6,820 nt of DNA from an uncultured Anaerococcus sp. GTDB taxonomy: Bacteria > Bacillota > Clostridia > Tissierellales > Peptoniphilaceae. This document shows positions 1 through 6,739 of the stretch, piece by piece. The DNA is taken from positions 1 to 6,820 of the forward strand of contig CABQOK010000078.1 of the NCBI GenBank assembly GCA_902465755.1, read 5' to 3'. Below the pieces are notes generated by a model. That model saw only the letters and a list, made by a program, of their open reading frames with translations. It was not told where the DNA came from and searched no databases. The translations under genes were made by a program, and so were the position numbers. Each line of letters starts with the position of its first letter. Positions within the stretch are counted from its first letter, which is position 1.

Positions 1-2934
1 TGTTGTGAAGTTAACGAAGTCATGAAGCCTTTCTCCCAAGTCTGATAAGGGGTGATCTGAAATATAAAAGCCTAAGACCTCTTTTTCTAGCTTTAGCTTA
101 GTCTTTTTAGGAAATTCATTTATCTCTTGAATCCTAACATCCTCTTTAGGTTTATCAGTTAGGTCATCTAGTAAATTAAGTTGTCCTTTGACATTAATTT
201 TTCTATTATCAGAGACTGCAGATACAGCCTTTTCATAAATTGCCATAAGAGAAGACCTGGTGTATTTTAAGCTATCAAAGGCTCCTGCCTTGATGAGTGA
301 TTCAATCCCCTTCTTATTAAGAGATCTTGAGTCTATCTCGTCAACTCTTTGGAGAAAGTCCTTGAAGTTTAAGAACTTCCCATCCTTTCCCCTAGCCTTT
401 ACTATAGAATCAATTAGATTAACTCCTACATTTTTGATTCCTGATAGACCAAAGATAATCTTTCCTTCTTCTACACTAAAATCAGCAAAGCTCTTATTCA
501 CATCTGGTGGAAGGACTTCTATACCGAGGGCCTTCGTTTCATTTACATAAAGATAAAGCTTTGATGATTGGTCCATCACAGAAGAGATAAGATTTGCCAT
601 GTACTCTTCTGGATAATAGTATTTTAGATAAGCAGTCTGCACAGCTACTAGAGAATAAGCAGCCGAGTGTGACTTGTTAAAGGCATATTTGGCAAAGGAA
701 ATCATTTCATCATATATTTGATTTGCTGAAAGCTCATCAACTCCATTTCTGACACAGCCTGGAATTATTATATTGCCATCAGAATCGGTTTTCCCTTTTA
801 TAAATATTTCCCTATTTTCTTCCATAACCGCCATCTTCTTCTTGGACATGGCTCGTCTTAGATTATCCGCTTCTCCCAAGGAGTAACCTGCAAGTTTCTG
901 GACAATCTGCATTACTTGCTCCTGATAGACAATTATTCCGTATGTTACATCAAGGATTGGCTTAAGGGCCGGATCTATAAAAGTCACATCCGCCGGGTTA
1001 TTTTTGTTATGGATGTATTTTGGAATCTCATCCATTGGCCCTGGTCTAAATAGGGAGTTTGCTGCTATTAAATCATCAAATACTGTCGGCTTTAGATTCT
1101 TTAGGAAGTTTCTCATCCCTGCCGACTCAAACTGAAAAATACCTATTGTCTTGGCTTTATTAAATTGATCGATAACATTTTTGTCATTTACATCAATTTT
1201 GGATAGGTCTACGTCGATTCCCCTATTCTTCTTTACGTCCTTGATGGTGTTTTTGATAACCGTTAAGTTTCTAAGTCCCAAAAAGTCCATCTTAAGTAGG
1301 CCTAACTCCTCAATTTCAGTCATGTCGTATTGGGTTACTACCAAATCATTTGATAAGGCTAGTGGAATTATATCAGTTAGGACTTCCTTGGAAATTACTA
1401 CTCCTGCAGCGTGAATTGAGGTATGCCTTGGAAGACCTTCGACCTTCCTTGCAGTGTCAATTAGCCTTTTAACTTCGACATCACTTTCATATATTTCCTT
1501 AAACTTAGCTGAGGAATCAAAGGCCTTGTCAATCGTCATTCCTATGGTTTGGGGGATGAGCTTAGCAATCTTATCTACTTTTGCATAAGAAATGTCTAGG
1601 ACCCTTCCCACATCTCTTACGGCATTTCTTGCCTGCATCCTACCGAAGGTAACGATTTGGGATACGTGATCTCTCCCGTATAACTCATTTACATACTCTA
1701 CTACCTTATCACGGAGGACATAGTCAAAGTCTATATCTATATCAGGCATGGATACTCTTTCGGGATTTAGGAATCTTTCAAAAATCAACTTGTATTTTAA
1801 GGGATCAATCTGGGTAATATCTAGAGCATAAGATACAATAGATCCAGCTGATGAACCTCTCCCCGGTCCTACAGCTATGTCATTTTCCCTAGCATATCTT
1901 ACAAAATCCCATACTATAAGGAAATAGTCTACATAGCCCATATCAGCAATTACTTTTATTTCTTTATCTGCCCTAGATCTAATCTTCTCACTTATACTTC
2001 CGTATTTTTTGATAAGTCCTTGATCTACGAGTTTTTTTAGATATTCTAAGTCAGTTAAGCCTTCCTCAACCTTAGTAAAATATGGCAGGTGGGGTTCATG
2101 GAAGGTAAATTCTACGTTACATTGGTCAGCGATTTTTTGAGTGTTTTCGATAGCCCCCTCATAGGCTCCAAAAAGTTCCTTCATCTCATCATAAGATTTG
2201 AGATAAAACTCACTTGCTGGCATCTTCATTCTGTCTTCGTCTTTTACAAGCTTTCCTGTTTGAATACACAAAAGAACGTCCTGGTAATATGCGTCTTCTT
2301 TATTTATGTAGTGGATATCATTTGTACCAACTAGGGGAATATCTTCTTCTTCGTGGATTTTCACAAGTCCCCTATTTACTATATTTTGCTCTTTTATCCC
2401 GTGATTTTGAAGCTCTAGGTAGAAGTTTCCCCTACCGAAAGCTTCTTCGTATCTATTAGCTGTTTCTTTAGCACTTTCATAGTCATTTTCTATAAGCCTT
2501 TGACTAACTTCACCATTAAGGCAAGCGGATAGGGCTATAATATCGTCACTGTATTTTTTGATAAAATCAAAAGAAACCCTTGGCTTGTAGTAAAAACCAT
2601 TTACATAGGCTTCTGATACAATCTTTATAAGATTTTTGTAGCCATCCATGTTTTTTGCTAGAAGAATCAAATGGTAATATCTCCTATTTGACGCTTCCTT
2701 TATGGTGTGATCTTTCTCACTAACATAGACTTCACAGCCTATTATTGGCTTTATCCCACGCTTTTTGGCTTGTTTATAGAATTCTATAACTCCATACATC
2801 TGACCATGGTCTGTTATGGCAAGAGAGTCCATTCCGAGCTCTTTGGCCCTATCGAGGAGTAAATCAATTCTTGAAAAGCCATCAAGTAAGGAATATTCTG
2901 TATGAACGTGTAAATGTGTAAATTTTCCTTCCAT
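1..2934 (-). CDS. dnaE: DNA polymerase III subunit alpha, DnaE (3' end lies outside the window)
   Basis: Replicative-type family C DNA polymerase alpha subunit, a cytoplasmic replisome enzyme that extends primers with dNTPs. The frame is open without a stop from the ATG at 2934 to base 1, giving 978 residues; relatives are about 1,110-1,190 long, so roughly 150-200 C-terminal residues are missing at the edge. Visible in order: the N-terminal PHP domain (HLHVHTEYSLLDG at 7-19, ITDHG at 40-44, GCEVYV at 66-71, TNDIHY at 204-209); the polymerase core with GPGRGSSAGS at 356-365, the PDIDIDF metal-binding aspartates at 397-403 and the third catalytic Asp in KMDFLGLR (D550); RPGPM at 630-634; YQEQVMQI at 670-677; FNKSHSAAYS at 752-761; helix-hairpin-helix SGIKNVG at 831-837; and EKEVLGFYISDHPL near 950-963. 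All putative PHP metal ligands seem present. It is last of the five visible operon genes, 10 bp after whiA. Low-GC Gram-positives usually also carry PolC, so DnaE may act mainly in primer extension (inference). Confidence 0.97.
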   Translation of the reverse strand, partial: MEGKFTHLHVHTEYSLLDGFSRIDLLLDRAKELGMDSLAITDHGQMYGVIEFYKQAKKRGIKPIIGCEVYVSEKDHTIKEASNRRYYHLILLAKNMDGYKNLIKIVSEAYVNGFYYKPRVSFDFIKKYSDDIIALSACLNGEVSQRLIENDYESAKETANRYEEAFGRGNFYLELQNHGIKEQNIVNRGLVKIHEEEDIPLVGTNDIHYINKEDAYYQDVLLCIQTGKLVKDEDRMKMPASEFYLKSYDEMKELFGAYEGAIENTQKIADQCNVEFTFHEPHLPYFTKVEEGLTDLEYLKKLVDQGLIKKYGSISEKIRSRADKEIKVIADMGYVDYFLIVWDFVRYARENDIAVGPGRGSSAGSIVSYALDITQIDPLKYKLIFERFLNPERVSMPDIDIDFDYVLRDKVVEYVNELYGRDHVSQIVTFGRMQARNAVRDVGRVLDISYAKVDKIAKLIPQTIGMTIDKAFDSSAKFKEIYESDVEVKRLIDTARKVEGLPRHTSIHAAGVVISKEVLTDIIPLALSNDLVVTQYDMTEIEELGLLKMDFLGLRNLTVIKNTIKDVKKNRGIDVDLSKIDVNDKNVIDQFNKAKTIGIFQFESAGMRNFLKNLKPTVFDDLIAANSLFRPGPMDEIPKYIHNKNNPADVTFIDPALKPILDVTYGIIVYQEQVMQIVQKLAGYSLGEADNLRRAMSKKKMAVMEENREIFIKGKTDSDGNIIIPGCVRNGVDELSANQIYDEMISFAKYAFNKSHSAAYSLVAVQTAYLKYYYPEEYMANLISSVMDQSSKLYLYVNETKALGIEVLPPDVNKSFADFSVEEGKIIFGLSGIKNVGVNLIDSIVKARGKDGKFLNFKDFLQRVDEIDSRSLNKKGIESLIKAGAFDSLKYTRSSLMAIYEKAVSAVSDNRKINVKGQLNLLDDLTDKPKEDVRIQEINEFPKKTKLKLEKEVLGFYISDHPLSDLGERLHDFVNFTT

Positions 2935-2936
2935 TT

Positions 2937-2946
2937 ATCCTCCTCT
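2937..2946 (-). promoter_or_regulatory. dnaE ribosome binding site overlapping the whiA stop codon
   Basis: On the minus strand AGAGGAGGAT lies just before the dnaE ATG, with four bases between GAGGAGG and the start codon. Its first bases form part of the whiA TAG stop (2947-2945). A ribosome ending whiA therefore sits on the dnaE initiation site, which suggests translational coupling. It also fixes the dnaE start at 2934. Confidence 0.85.
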
Positions 2947-3847
2947 ACATATCTTCGGCAAGCTTTATAAATTTTTGTAATCTATAATTAACCTTGGCCT
3001 TGCTCATAACAGGATTCATCATCTGACCAATTTCTTCTATGGAAATATAGGGATTATCAATTCTAATGTTTGCAATTTCCTTCATGTCTTCTGATAATTT
3101 ATGGTACTCTTCGCTATTAATTACAGCTTTTATCGCATCTACCTGCCTTAAGGAAGCCTTGACTGTCCTATCTATATTGGCCTTATCGAAATTAGTCTGT
3201 CTATTTATATCATTTCTTATGGACTTCATGGCCCTCACATTTTCGAGTTCGAACAAAGATTTATTTGCTCCAATTATAGCAAGAAAGTCGCTTATCTTAT
3301 CGGAATCTTTGATATAGACTATATAATAATCTCCCCTATCATTAATTTTGGCATTTAAGTCAAAGGTATCCATAGATTCTTTGATAAGTCTAAGCTCATT
3401 TTTCTCGCGAGCTATAATCTCGAGATTATAACCTCTTTGAGGGTCGTTAATAGAGCCTTTATAAATAAAGGCAATCTTAAGAAAAGACTTGATGTCATCA
3501 AGGGAAACATCTTCAATATCCTTAAAGTTGTCTATAAAACCACGAGACTTTTTGTTAATCAAATCCTCAGATATTTCATTATCTTCGACAAGAACAGTAA
3601 AAATTCTATCCCTATCCTTATAGGACTTATCAAATATCTCAAAGGTTGAAGAATAACCATACAAGTCTTTGATCAAGTTATAAATATATCTGGCATATGA
3701 GTTAGAATCAGTTTCAAACTTGATATTGTAGCCACCCATATTTATTCTAATTGAACCAATAAAATGAATAATCGATAGAAGTTCACCCATCTTTGATATC
3801 GGATCTTTTTTTAGTACTTCTTTCTTACATCTTTTTGAAAAAGACAT
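2945..3847 (-). CDS. whiA: WhiA family DNA-binding regulator
   Basis: WhiA/YvcL family protein: a degenerate LAGLIDADG homing-endonuclease fold joined to a C-terminal helix-turn-helix. It is a sporulation regulator in Streptomyces and affects cell division and chromosome segregation in Bacillus. At 300 residues it is slightly shorter than the usual 310-330. Seen: family-typical N-terminus MSFSKRCKKEVLKK; an N-terminal domain to about 100 with GG at 38-39 and a FETDSNSYARYIYNLIKDLYG-like helix at 44-64; a second domain with FLKIAFIYKGSINDP at 122-136 and GYNLEI at 139-144; the signature block YIKDSDKISDFLAIIGA (178-194) and LENVRAMKSIRNDINR (201-216); and the HTH at about 252-295 ending in VNYRLQKFIKLAEDM. 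The usual cysteine after NR..N is Phe220 here, and the second LAGLIDADG motif has Tyr-Lys where Ala-Gly is common; no nuclease activity is expected in any case. An AGGGTGAT ribosome site precedes the ATG. It lies 12 bp after the phosphatase gene and 10 bp before dnaE, the common clostridial position. Confidence 0.93.
   Translation of the reverse strand: MSFSKRCKKEVLKKDPISKMGELLSIIHFIGSIRINMGGYNIKFETDSNSYARYIYNLIKDLYGYSSTFEIFDKSYKDRDRIFTVLVEDNEISEDLINKKSRGFIDNFKDIEDVSLDDIKSFLKIAFIYKGSINDPQRGYNLEIIAREKNELRLIKESMDTFDLNAKINDRGDYYIVYIKDSDKISDFLAIIGANKSLFELENVRAMKSIRNDINRQTNFDKANIDRTVKASLRQVDAIKAVINSEEYHKLSEDMKEIANIRIDNPYISIEEIGQMMNPVMSKAKVNYRLQKFIKLAEDM
3413..3430. repeat. Perfect 18-bp palindrome inside whiA
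   Basis: TATAATCTCGAGATTATA is identical on both strands (9 + 9 bases, no spacer, XhoI core CTCGAG). Next to it, at 3404-3411, is an 8-bp palindrome CTCGCGAG. It covers exactly six whiA codons (Tyr140-Ile145) in a conserved part of the family, so protein constraint partly dictates the bases. It could be a dimeric protein's binding site, a transcript hairpin, or chance. Confidence 0.6.
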
Positions 3848-3859
3848 ATATCACCCTAG

Positions 3860-4582
3860 CTATCCAGCTATTTTTTCCCTCACTTTTTCAATCGTTTCGC
3901 TATCGACCTTTGCATAGAGAAGATATTCGTCAAAAGTCTTGTATTTTCTAAGTATATAATCGTAGGCTTCTTTCATATTATAAGGACTTGTAATCCTAAA
4001 TACAGAAAAAGGATCATCCTCGTCATATCTCTCGATATAACCAAGATGGGCCGAGCTTACTTCATAATCAGCTATAATATCAGATCTTGAAACATTAGAA
4101 ATACCCATAAGAATCATAGATATAATCCCTGTCCTATCCTTACCTTCTTGGCAGTGAAATAGGCTTATGCCCTCATTATCAGCGAATATTTCCATAATTT
4201 CTTTGACTGCCTTATAGTTATCAATAAGATTCCTATAACTTGCGCCTACTGATATTTCTTTGTTTACAATTTTGTCAATATCTTCTTGCCTAAACTCCCT
4301 GTCTCCTGCAAGAGAAACATTGTAATAGTCGAAATTTTCCTTGATTTTTAAAATTTTTTCCTTGTGAGGCTCAATCTCGCCTTCACGTCTTAAGTCAATT
4401 ACTCTAGTAACTCCCATATCCTTAAGGTAGTTAATATCATCATCTTTCGCATCATCTAGAGTCGCTGTTCTAATAAATTTCCCCCAGTTTGTCACATTGC
4501 CATCAAGTGTTGGTACTCCACCTAGGTCTCTTGCGTTCTGGACATCCTTTAGGGGATATCTTTTCATGTATTTTTTTACCAT
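3860..4582 (-). CDS. Tyrosine/dual-specificity-type protein phosphatase (PF13350-like) in the usual yvcK slot
   Basis: A 240-residue phosphatase of the cysteine-dependent superfamily. The catalytic P-loop is FHCQEGKDRTG at 142-152, giving HCx5R with nucleophile Cys144 and phosphate-binding Arg150. The KDRTG form is typical of the Y_phosphatase3 family (PF13350), which includes Listeria LipA and mycobacterial PtpB; members act on phosphotyrosine, phosphoserine/threonine or phosphoinositides. Also family-typical are NARDLGG at 16-22, a DG..W.KFIRTATL segment at 27-42 and VIDLRREGEIE at 61-71. No signal peptide or membrane segment is seen, so it should be cytosolic, unlike the secreted pathogen members. 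The start at 4582 overlaps the rapZ end by 7 bp (ATGGTAA) and has AAGGAT just upstream; the alternative Met6 lacks such a site. whiA follows 12 bp later. In most Firmicutes this position holds yvcK/glmR. The substrate is unknown; a role in amino-sugar or cell-wall control is inference from neighbours only. Confidence 0.9.
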   Translation of the reverse strand: MVKKYMKRYPLKDVQNARDLGGVPTLDGNVTNWGKFIRTATLDDAKDDDINYLKDMGVTRVIDLRREGEIEPHKEKILKIKENFDYYNVSLAGDREFRQEDIDKIVNKEISVGASYRNLIDNYKAVKEIMEIFADNEGISLFHCQEGKDRTGIISMILMGISNVSRSDIIADYEVSSAHLGYIERYDEDDPFSVFRITSPYNMKEAYDYILRKYKTFDEYLLYAKVDSETIEKVREKIAG

Positions 4583-5424
4583 CTATCCTTCTCTCTATGT
4601 TTCTTCACTAATATATAATCGTCGTCTTTCATTCTCTCATATAGCTTTTCTACCATATATACTGACCTATGTTGGCCGCCTGTACATCCTATGGCTATAT
4701 TTATGATATCCTTGCCTTGATTTAAGAATTCTGGCACTAGGCTTTTTATCATTTCATATAAATCATCTTCAAATTTCTTGGAGATATCAAAACCATCTAA
4801 ATAATCTTGTAGGGCCTTACAAGTACCATTCATCCCTTTAAGCTCTTTTATATAGTAAGGATTAGGTAAGAATCTCATATCAAATACAAATTCAAAATTA
4901 TCACTGAGTCCATATTTAAAGCCAAACGATATGAGATTTATTATGATTTTATCCTTTTTTAGGGCAGAATCCTCGATTACCCTCTTAAGCTCCGCAATCT
5001 TGTAATTACTCGTATCGATAAACCTATCTGCAATCTTTCTGATAGGCTTAAGCATATCCTTTTCTTTCTCGATTCCTTCGCTTACATTTCCGTACTCACC
5101 CATAGGATGAGGACGTCTTAATTCGTTATATCTTTTGAAAATCACCTCATCAGATGAAAATATGTAGATGATTTCTGTATCTATATTGGCTTTCTTAAGC
5201 CTTAGGAGCGAGTCGTAAAGGTCATCGTCTACGGCATAGGACCTAAAGTCGATTACGACTGCCATCTTTTCAATAGGATTTTCTTGATTTGCATTAAGCT
5301 CTATAAATTTTTCTATCAAATATGCTGGGACATTGTCCATAGCGTAATATCCCATGTCCTCAAAGGCACGAAGGGCCGTAGTCTTACCTGAACCACTTAG
5401 GCCTGTGATAATTTTAAGTATCAT
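4576..5424 (-). CDS. rapZ: RapZ/YvcJ family P-loop nucleotide-binding protein
   Basis: A 282-residue cytosolic protein of the RapZ family (YvcJ in Bacillus), close to the usual 285-295. E. coli RapZ is an RNA-binding adaptor that senses glucosamine-6-phosphate and controls GlmS through small RNAs; the Gram-positive proteins bind and hydrolyse nucleotides and their targets are less clear. Seen: Walker A GLSGSGKTT at 8-16, DNVP at 30-33, a Walker B-like strand VVIDFRS at 56-62, RRPHPM at 103-108 (usually RRxHPL), SFGFKYG at 166-172, FDMRFLPNPYY at 181-191, and the C-terminal signature IGCTGGQHRSV at 245-255 followed by KKHREKD. The start codon shares one base with the murB stop (TAATG), with GGAGA upstream, and the stop lies inside the phosphatase start. 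Both junctions imply translational coupling. Pairing with murB fits a role around UDP-GlcNAc metabolism (inference). Confidence 0.95.
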   Translation of the reverse strand: MILKIITGLSGSGKTTALRAFEDMGYYAMDNVPAYLIEKFIELNANQENPIEKMAVVIDFRSYAVDDDLYDSLLRLKKANIDTEIIYIFSSDEVIFKRYNELRRPHPMGEYGNVSEGIEKEKDMLKPIRKIADRFIDTSNYKIAELKRVIEDSALKKDKIIINLISFGFKYGLSDNFEFVFDMRFLPNPYYIKELKGMNGTCKALQDYLDGFDISKKFEDDLYEMIKSLVPEFLNQGKDIINIAIGCTGGQHRSVYMVEKLYERMKDDDYILVKKHREKDRW

Positions 5425-6326
5425 TAAAAGTCTCCGATTAGTTTAACTTCTCTTTCTAATACAAATCCTGTTTTTTTATTTACTATCTTAGAAACTTCTT
5501 CTATAAAGGAAAGCATGTCCTCGCATGTAGCATGATCTACATTGATTATAAAGCCACAATGTTTCTCGCTAACTTGGCATTCCCCTCTCCTGTAGCCCCT
5601 AAGACCACATTCATCTATAAGCTTTGATGCATAAGATCCTGTTGGTCTTTTGAAGGTTGAACCTGCAGATTTTCTATCCAAAGGTTGCTTTGTAGCTCTT
5701 CTATTGGTGAAGTCTTCGTATCTTTCTTCAATATCATTCTTATCTCCTGCTTTCAATTTAAAGCTTGCAGAAGACACTATAAGGTCATCTTCAAATATTT
5801 TGGAATGTCTGTAGGAAAAATTCATTTGGCTGTTGGTAAAGTTATATTCTTTGCCAGCAAAGTCAAATGCTTTGACATTTACACATATATCCTTTATCTC
5901 TCCGCCATAGGCTCCTGCATTCATAGCTACTGCTCCTCCGACTGAGCCCGGTATACCTGATATTTCTTCCATACCTTCTAGGCTTCTTTCGATAGCAAAT
6001 AAGGCAAGCTCATTTAAGCTTGTTCCTGCTAGAGCTGTTAGGATATCTCCATCTCTATTGATTTCGTCGAAATTATCTGCTAAAACTATAACACATCCCC
6101 TAATCCCCTTATCGCTGATTAGGAGGTTCGATCCTCTTCCTATAACTGTAGTCTTAATATTTTCTCTGTTGTTTATCTTTAATATATTTTGTAGTTGTTC
6201 TTCTGTGTTTGGTTTGATCATGACATCGGCTTTCCCGCCTATGCCAAAAGTAGTGTAGTCTCTTAATGATTGGTCAAATAAAACTTCGCCTATATCCTCA
6301 TTTTTGTATATAGATTCAAAATCCAT
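5424..6326 (-). CDS. murB: UDP-N-acetylenolpyruvoylglucosamine reductase, MurB
   Basis: FAD-dependent cytosolic enzyme that uses NADPH to reduce UDP-GlcNAc-enolpyruvate to UDP-N-acetylmuramic acid, the second committed step of peptidoglycan synthesis. At 300 residues it matches the shorter type II MurB common in Gram-positives. FAD-domain motifs: YTTFGIGGKAD at 24-34, GRGSNLLISD at 63-72, and SGIPGSVGGAVAMNAGAYGGE at 123-143. In the substrate domain are SYRHS at 171-175 (Arg173), SAGSTFKRP at 220-228 with proton-donor Ser223, and EREVKLIG at 291-298 with Glu293 as the likely catalytic acid. All expected catalytic residues are present. A strong AGGAGGTAAT ribosome site fixes the start at 6326. 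It is first in the minus-strand operon and divergent from rpmB, and its stop overlaps the rapZ start by one base. Confidence 0.97.
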   Translation of the reverse strand: MDFESIYKNEDIGEVLFDQSLRDYTTFGIGGKADVMIKPNTEEQLQNILKINNRENIKTTVIGRGSNLLISDKGIRGCVIVLADNFDEINRDGDILTALAGTSLNELALFAIERSLEGMEEISGIPGSVGGAVAMNAGAYGGEIKDICVNVKAFDFAGKEYNFTNSQMNFSYRHSKIFEDDLIVSSASFKLKAGDKNDIEERYEDFTNRRATKQPLDRKSAGSTFKRPTGSYASKLIDECGLRGYRRGECQVSEKHCGFIINVDHATCEDMLSFIEEVSKIVNKKTGFVLEREVKLIGDF

Positions 6327-6330
6327 ATTA

Positions 6331-6336
6331 CCTCCT
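6331..6336 (-). promoter_or_regulatory. murB ribosome binding site
   Basis: AGGAGG on the minus strand, four bases (TAAT) from the murB ATG. This near-ideal Shine-Dalgarno supports the chosen start at 6326. Confidence 0.85.
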
Positions 6337-6370
6337 GCGATTCATTTAAATCTCTTTTAATTCTACAAAG

Positions 6371-6379
6371 ACTATACCA
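6371..6379 (-). promoter_or_regulatory. Candidate extended -10 promoter for the murB operon
   Basis: The minus strand reads TGGTATAGT, a TGn-extended -10 with five of six matches to TATAAT. The hexamer 17 bases upstream (TAGTTA) is a poor -35, as is common for extended -10 promoters. The start would be near 6364, giving a leader of about 38 bases that contains the ribosome site. This is the only good candidate I see between the divergent genes on this strand; assigned by eye. Confidence 0.45.
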
Positions 6380-6390
6380 TAAAGCGACTC

Positions 6391-6402
6391 CAATAACTAT
6401 TG
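6391..6402. repeat. Short dyad in the divergent promoter region
   Basis: CAATA-AC-TATTG, a 5-bp inverted repeat with a two-base centre, flanked imperfectly by CTC and GAG. It lies just upstream of the murB -10 candidate and before the first rpmB -35 candidate. The two-base centre is too tight for an RNA loop, so if it is functional it would be a protein site. Repeats this short are common by chance. Confidence 0.25.
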
Positions 6403-6409
6403 AGGAGAA

Positions 6410-6439
6410 TTGACTATCATTTTCTGAGAAAAATATAAG
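6410..6439 (+). promoter_or_regulatory. Candidate promoter P1 for rpmB
   Basis: TTGACT (6410-6415) and TATAAG (6434-6439) are separated by 18 bases and match the vegetative consensus at five of six positions each. Transcription would begin near 6446, leaving a leader of about 60 bases. The spacer contains a small dyad, TTTTC-TGA-GAAAA, at 6420-6432. Confidence 0.55.
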
Positions 6440-6445
6440 AAAAAT

Positions 6446-6474
6446 TTGTAATTTGTCTTGATATTTGGTAGAAT
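6446..6474 (+). promoter_or_regulatory. Candidate promoter P2 for rpmB
   Basis: TTGTAA (6446-6451) and TAGAAT (6469-6474) are separated by an ideal 17 bases. They match consensus at four and five of six positions. Transcription would begin near 6481, giving a leader of about 27 bases that includes the ribosome site. Tandem promoters are common for ribosomal protein genes; which one dominates cannot be told by eye. Confidence 0.5.
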
Positions 6475-6494
6475 AATAAAGATGAATAAAAGCT

Positions 6495-6502
6495 AGGAGG
6501 TG
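6495..6502 (+). promoter_or_regulatory. rpmB ribosome binding site
   Basis: AGGAGGTG, a full-strength Shine-Dalgarno with five bases before the ATG at 6508. It fits a highly expressed ribosomal protein and decides the start. Confidence 0.9.
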
Positions 6503-6507
6503 TAAGA

Positions 6508-6696
6508 ATGGCAAGAACATGTGATATCTGCGGTAAGGGAACACAATCAGGTAAGAATGTAACTTTCTCTCACAGACAAACCAATAGAAAATTTAAGGCA
6601 AATGTTCATAGAGTAAAAGCTTTTGTTGATGGAACACCTAAAACAATCAACGTATGTACTAAATGTCTAAAAAGCGGTAAAGTAGAAAAAGCATAA
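6508..6696 (+). CDS. rpmB: 50S ribosomal protein L28 (bL28), zinc-ribbon form
   Basis: A 62-residue large-subunit ribosomal protein. It begins MARTCDICGKG and ends with the family-typical VCTKCLKSGKVEKA. Two CxxC pairs (Cys5/Cys8 and Cys50/Cys53) mark it as the zinc-binding C+ form. Between them lie the basic SHRQTNRKFKANVH segment (21-34) and VDGTPKTINVC (40-50), as expected for bL28. Length and start are normal for Firmicutes. It stands alone, divergent from the murB operon, with its own promoter candidates, a strong ribosome site and a terminator 44 bases after its stop, so it is probably transcribed as a single gene. In organisms that also carry a cysteine-free L28 copy, the C+ form is the zinc-replete one; whether a second copy exists here cannot be seen. 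Confidence 0.97.
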   Translation: MARTCDICGKGTQSGKNVTFSHRQTNRKFKANVHRVKAFVDGTPKTINVCTKCLKSGKVEKA

Positions 6697-6739
6697 TTGC
6701 AAAATGTTTTTTTTATTTCCAATAAAATATTAGAAATTT

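Noticed and set aside
365..380. Inverted repeat GAAGTT-TAAG-AACTTC in dnaE
   Set aside because: A 6-bp stem inside conserved coding sequence is expected by chance several times in a window this size.
2089..2459. Overlapping plus-strand open frames (about 81 codons each) opposite dnaE
   Set aside because: They lie antisense to the conserved DnaE PHP/linker region and have no convincing ribosome site or family resemblance.
5247..5260. Inverted repeat AGTCG-ATTA-CGACT in rapZ
   Set aside because: A 5-bp stem encoded by the Walker B-like strand; short and explained by coding constraint.
6290..6544. Minus-strand open frame of 84 codons spanning the murB start, the intergenic region and the rpmB start
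   Set aside because: It overlaps two well-supported genes and the promoters, has no recognisable domain, and its hydrophobic look comes from reading AT-rich non-coding and antisense sequence.
6686..6712. AT-rich hairpin AAAAAGCAT / ATGTTTTTT with a T-run right after the rpmB stop
   Set aside because: The stem is nearly all A-T with a G-U pair and includes coding bases; the hairpin at 6740-6790 is far stronger. It could at most add minor termination.
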